DNA of 64,000 nt from Agrypnia vestita (taxonomy: Eukaryota > Arthropoda > Insecta > Trichoptera > Phryganeidae). The notes beneath the pieces are model-generated. The model made no database searches and was not told where the DNA came from. It saw nothing but the letters and a program-made list of their open reading frames with translations. Shown piece after piece: positions 63,983 through 64,000 of the stretch. Within the stretch, counting starts at the first letter, position 1; every line of letters starts with the position of its first letter. The stretch covers positions 372,001 through 436,000 of the forward strand of contig JADDOH010023167.1 in NCBI GenBank assembly GCA_016648135.1, written 5' to 3'. The position numbers were made by a program, and so were the translations under genes.

Positions 63983-64000
63983 TTATTATTCATAATATTG

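Larger units (their letters stand above)
63553..63989 (-). mobile_element. Penelope-like remnant with inverted hammerhead-like ends
   Basis: 'gaattactactatagtttcg' at about 63556 and its inverse near 63985 bound the element. On minus 'MNSLETIEILKQLNS' and 'NTLINNITF' (63720-63815) resemble the last codons of a Penelope GIY-YIG endonuclease (EE/LEI.....NLLN). Both ends carry CUGANGA...GAAACUAUAGUAG. A G-rich run lies at 63650-63690. Confidence 0.55.

Noticed and set aside
1..64000. A bacterial or viral gene system
   Set aside because: No operon structure, no ribosome-binding-site-led ORFs, no long ORFs; all coding traces are mobile-element relics of an animal genome.

Overview
This is AT-rich eukaryotic DNA, most likely from an insect and probably a moth or butterfly. 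The clues are Helitrons with 5'-TC...CTAG-3' ends inserted between A and T, tRNA-derived SINEs, several clades of non-LTR retrotransposon tails, mariner relics, Penelope-like remnants and short CCTAA (TTAGG-type) telomere-like runs. There are no bacterial gene clusters, no rRNA, no convincing functional tRNA, and no exon of a host protein that I can support. The window reads as intergenic or intronic DNA built from layered, mostly dead mobile elements.

Layout. 1-8 kb: an ACAGGGTGT-ended MITE, a LINE tail, a reversed Helitron end carrying heat-shock-element-like arrays, a 36-bp tandem array, a TA-flanked inverted-repeat element (2412-3129), two LINE 3' fragments and a long-TIR element (7041-7608). 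8-15 kb: an interrupted Helitron (9721-10532), a degenerate GGTCCACGACAAAA-type minisatellite, an intact-ended Helitron (13175-13644) and a solo LTR (14415-14809). 15-25 kb: 'gtctca-agagac' MITEs, a mariner relic (about 19660-20010), a Harbinger-like element with a 162-codon ORF (21938-22693) and a SINE. 25-35 kb: a Penelope-like relic with a perfect hairpin, LINE tails, a second minisatellite, a SINE inside another repeat, and an inverted pair of tRNA-like sequences. 35-47 kb: LINE fragments, a second solo LTR (38429-38765), an RTE-like tail split by a retroinsertion with a 19-bp target duplication, and the best reverse transcriptase relic (44051-45249, YADD motif). 47-57 kb: a 126/127-bp tandem array derived from a LINE C-terminus, a complex foldback (48552-48983), more LINE tails, and a Penelope-like insertion (56133-56569) with a 12-bp target duplication. 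57-64 kb: inverted repeats, a deleted mariner (60400-61054) and another Penelope-like remnant (63553-63989).

Nothing here works together as a pathway. The informative content is the history of nested insertions and tandem amplification, a recurring hammerhead-like hairpin (CUGANGA ... GAAAC) in the Penelope-like pieces, and a few less AT-rich, apparently single-copy blocks (about 13.66-13.96, 17.0-17.58, 28.5-28.9, 37.8-38.15 and 45.6-46.08 kb) that could be host regulatory DNA. All homology calls are from motif recognition by eye; no database search was run.
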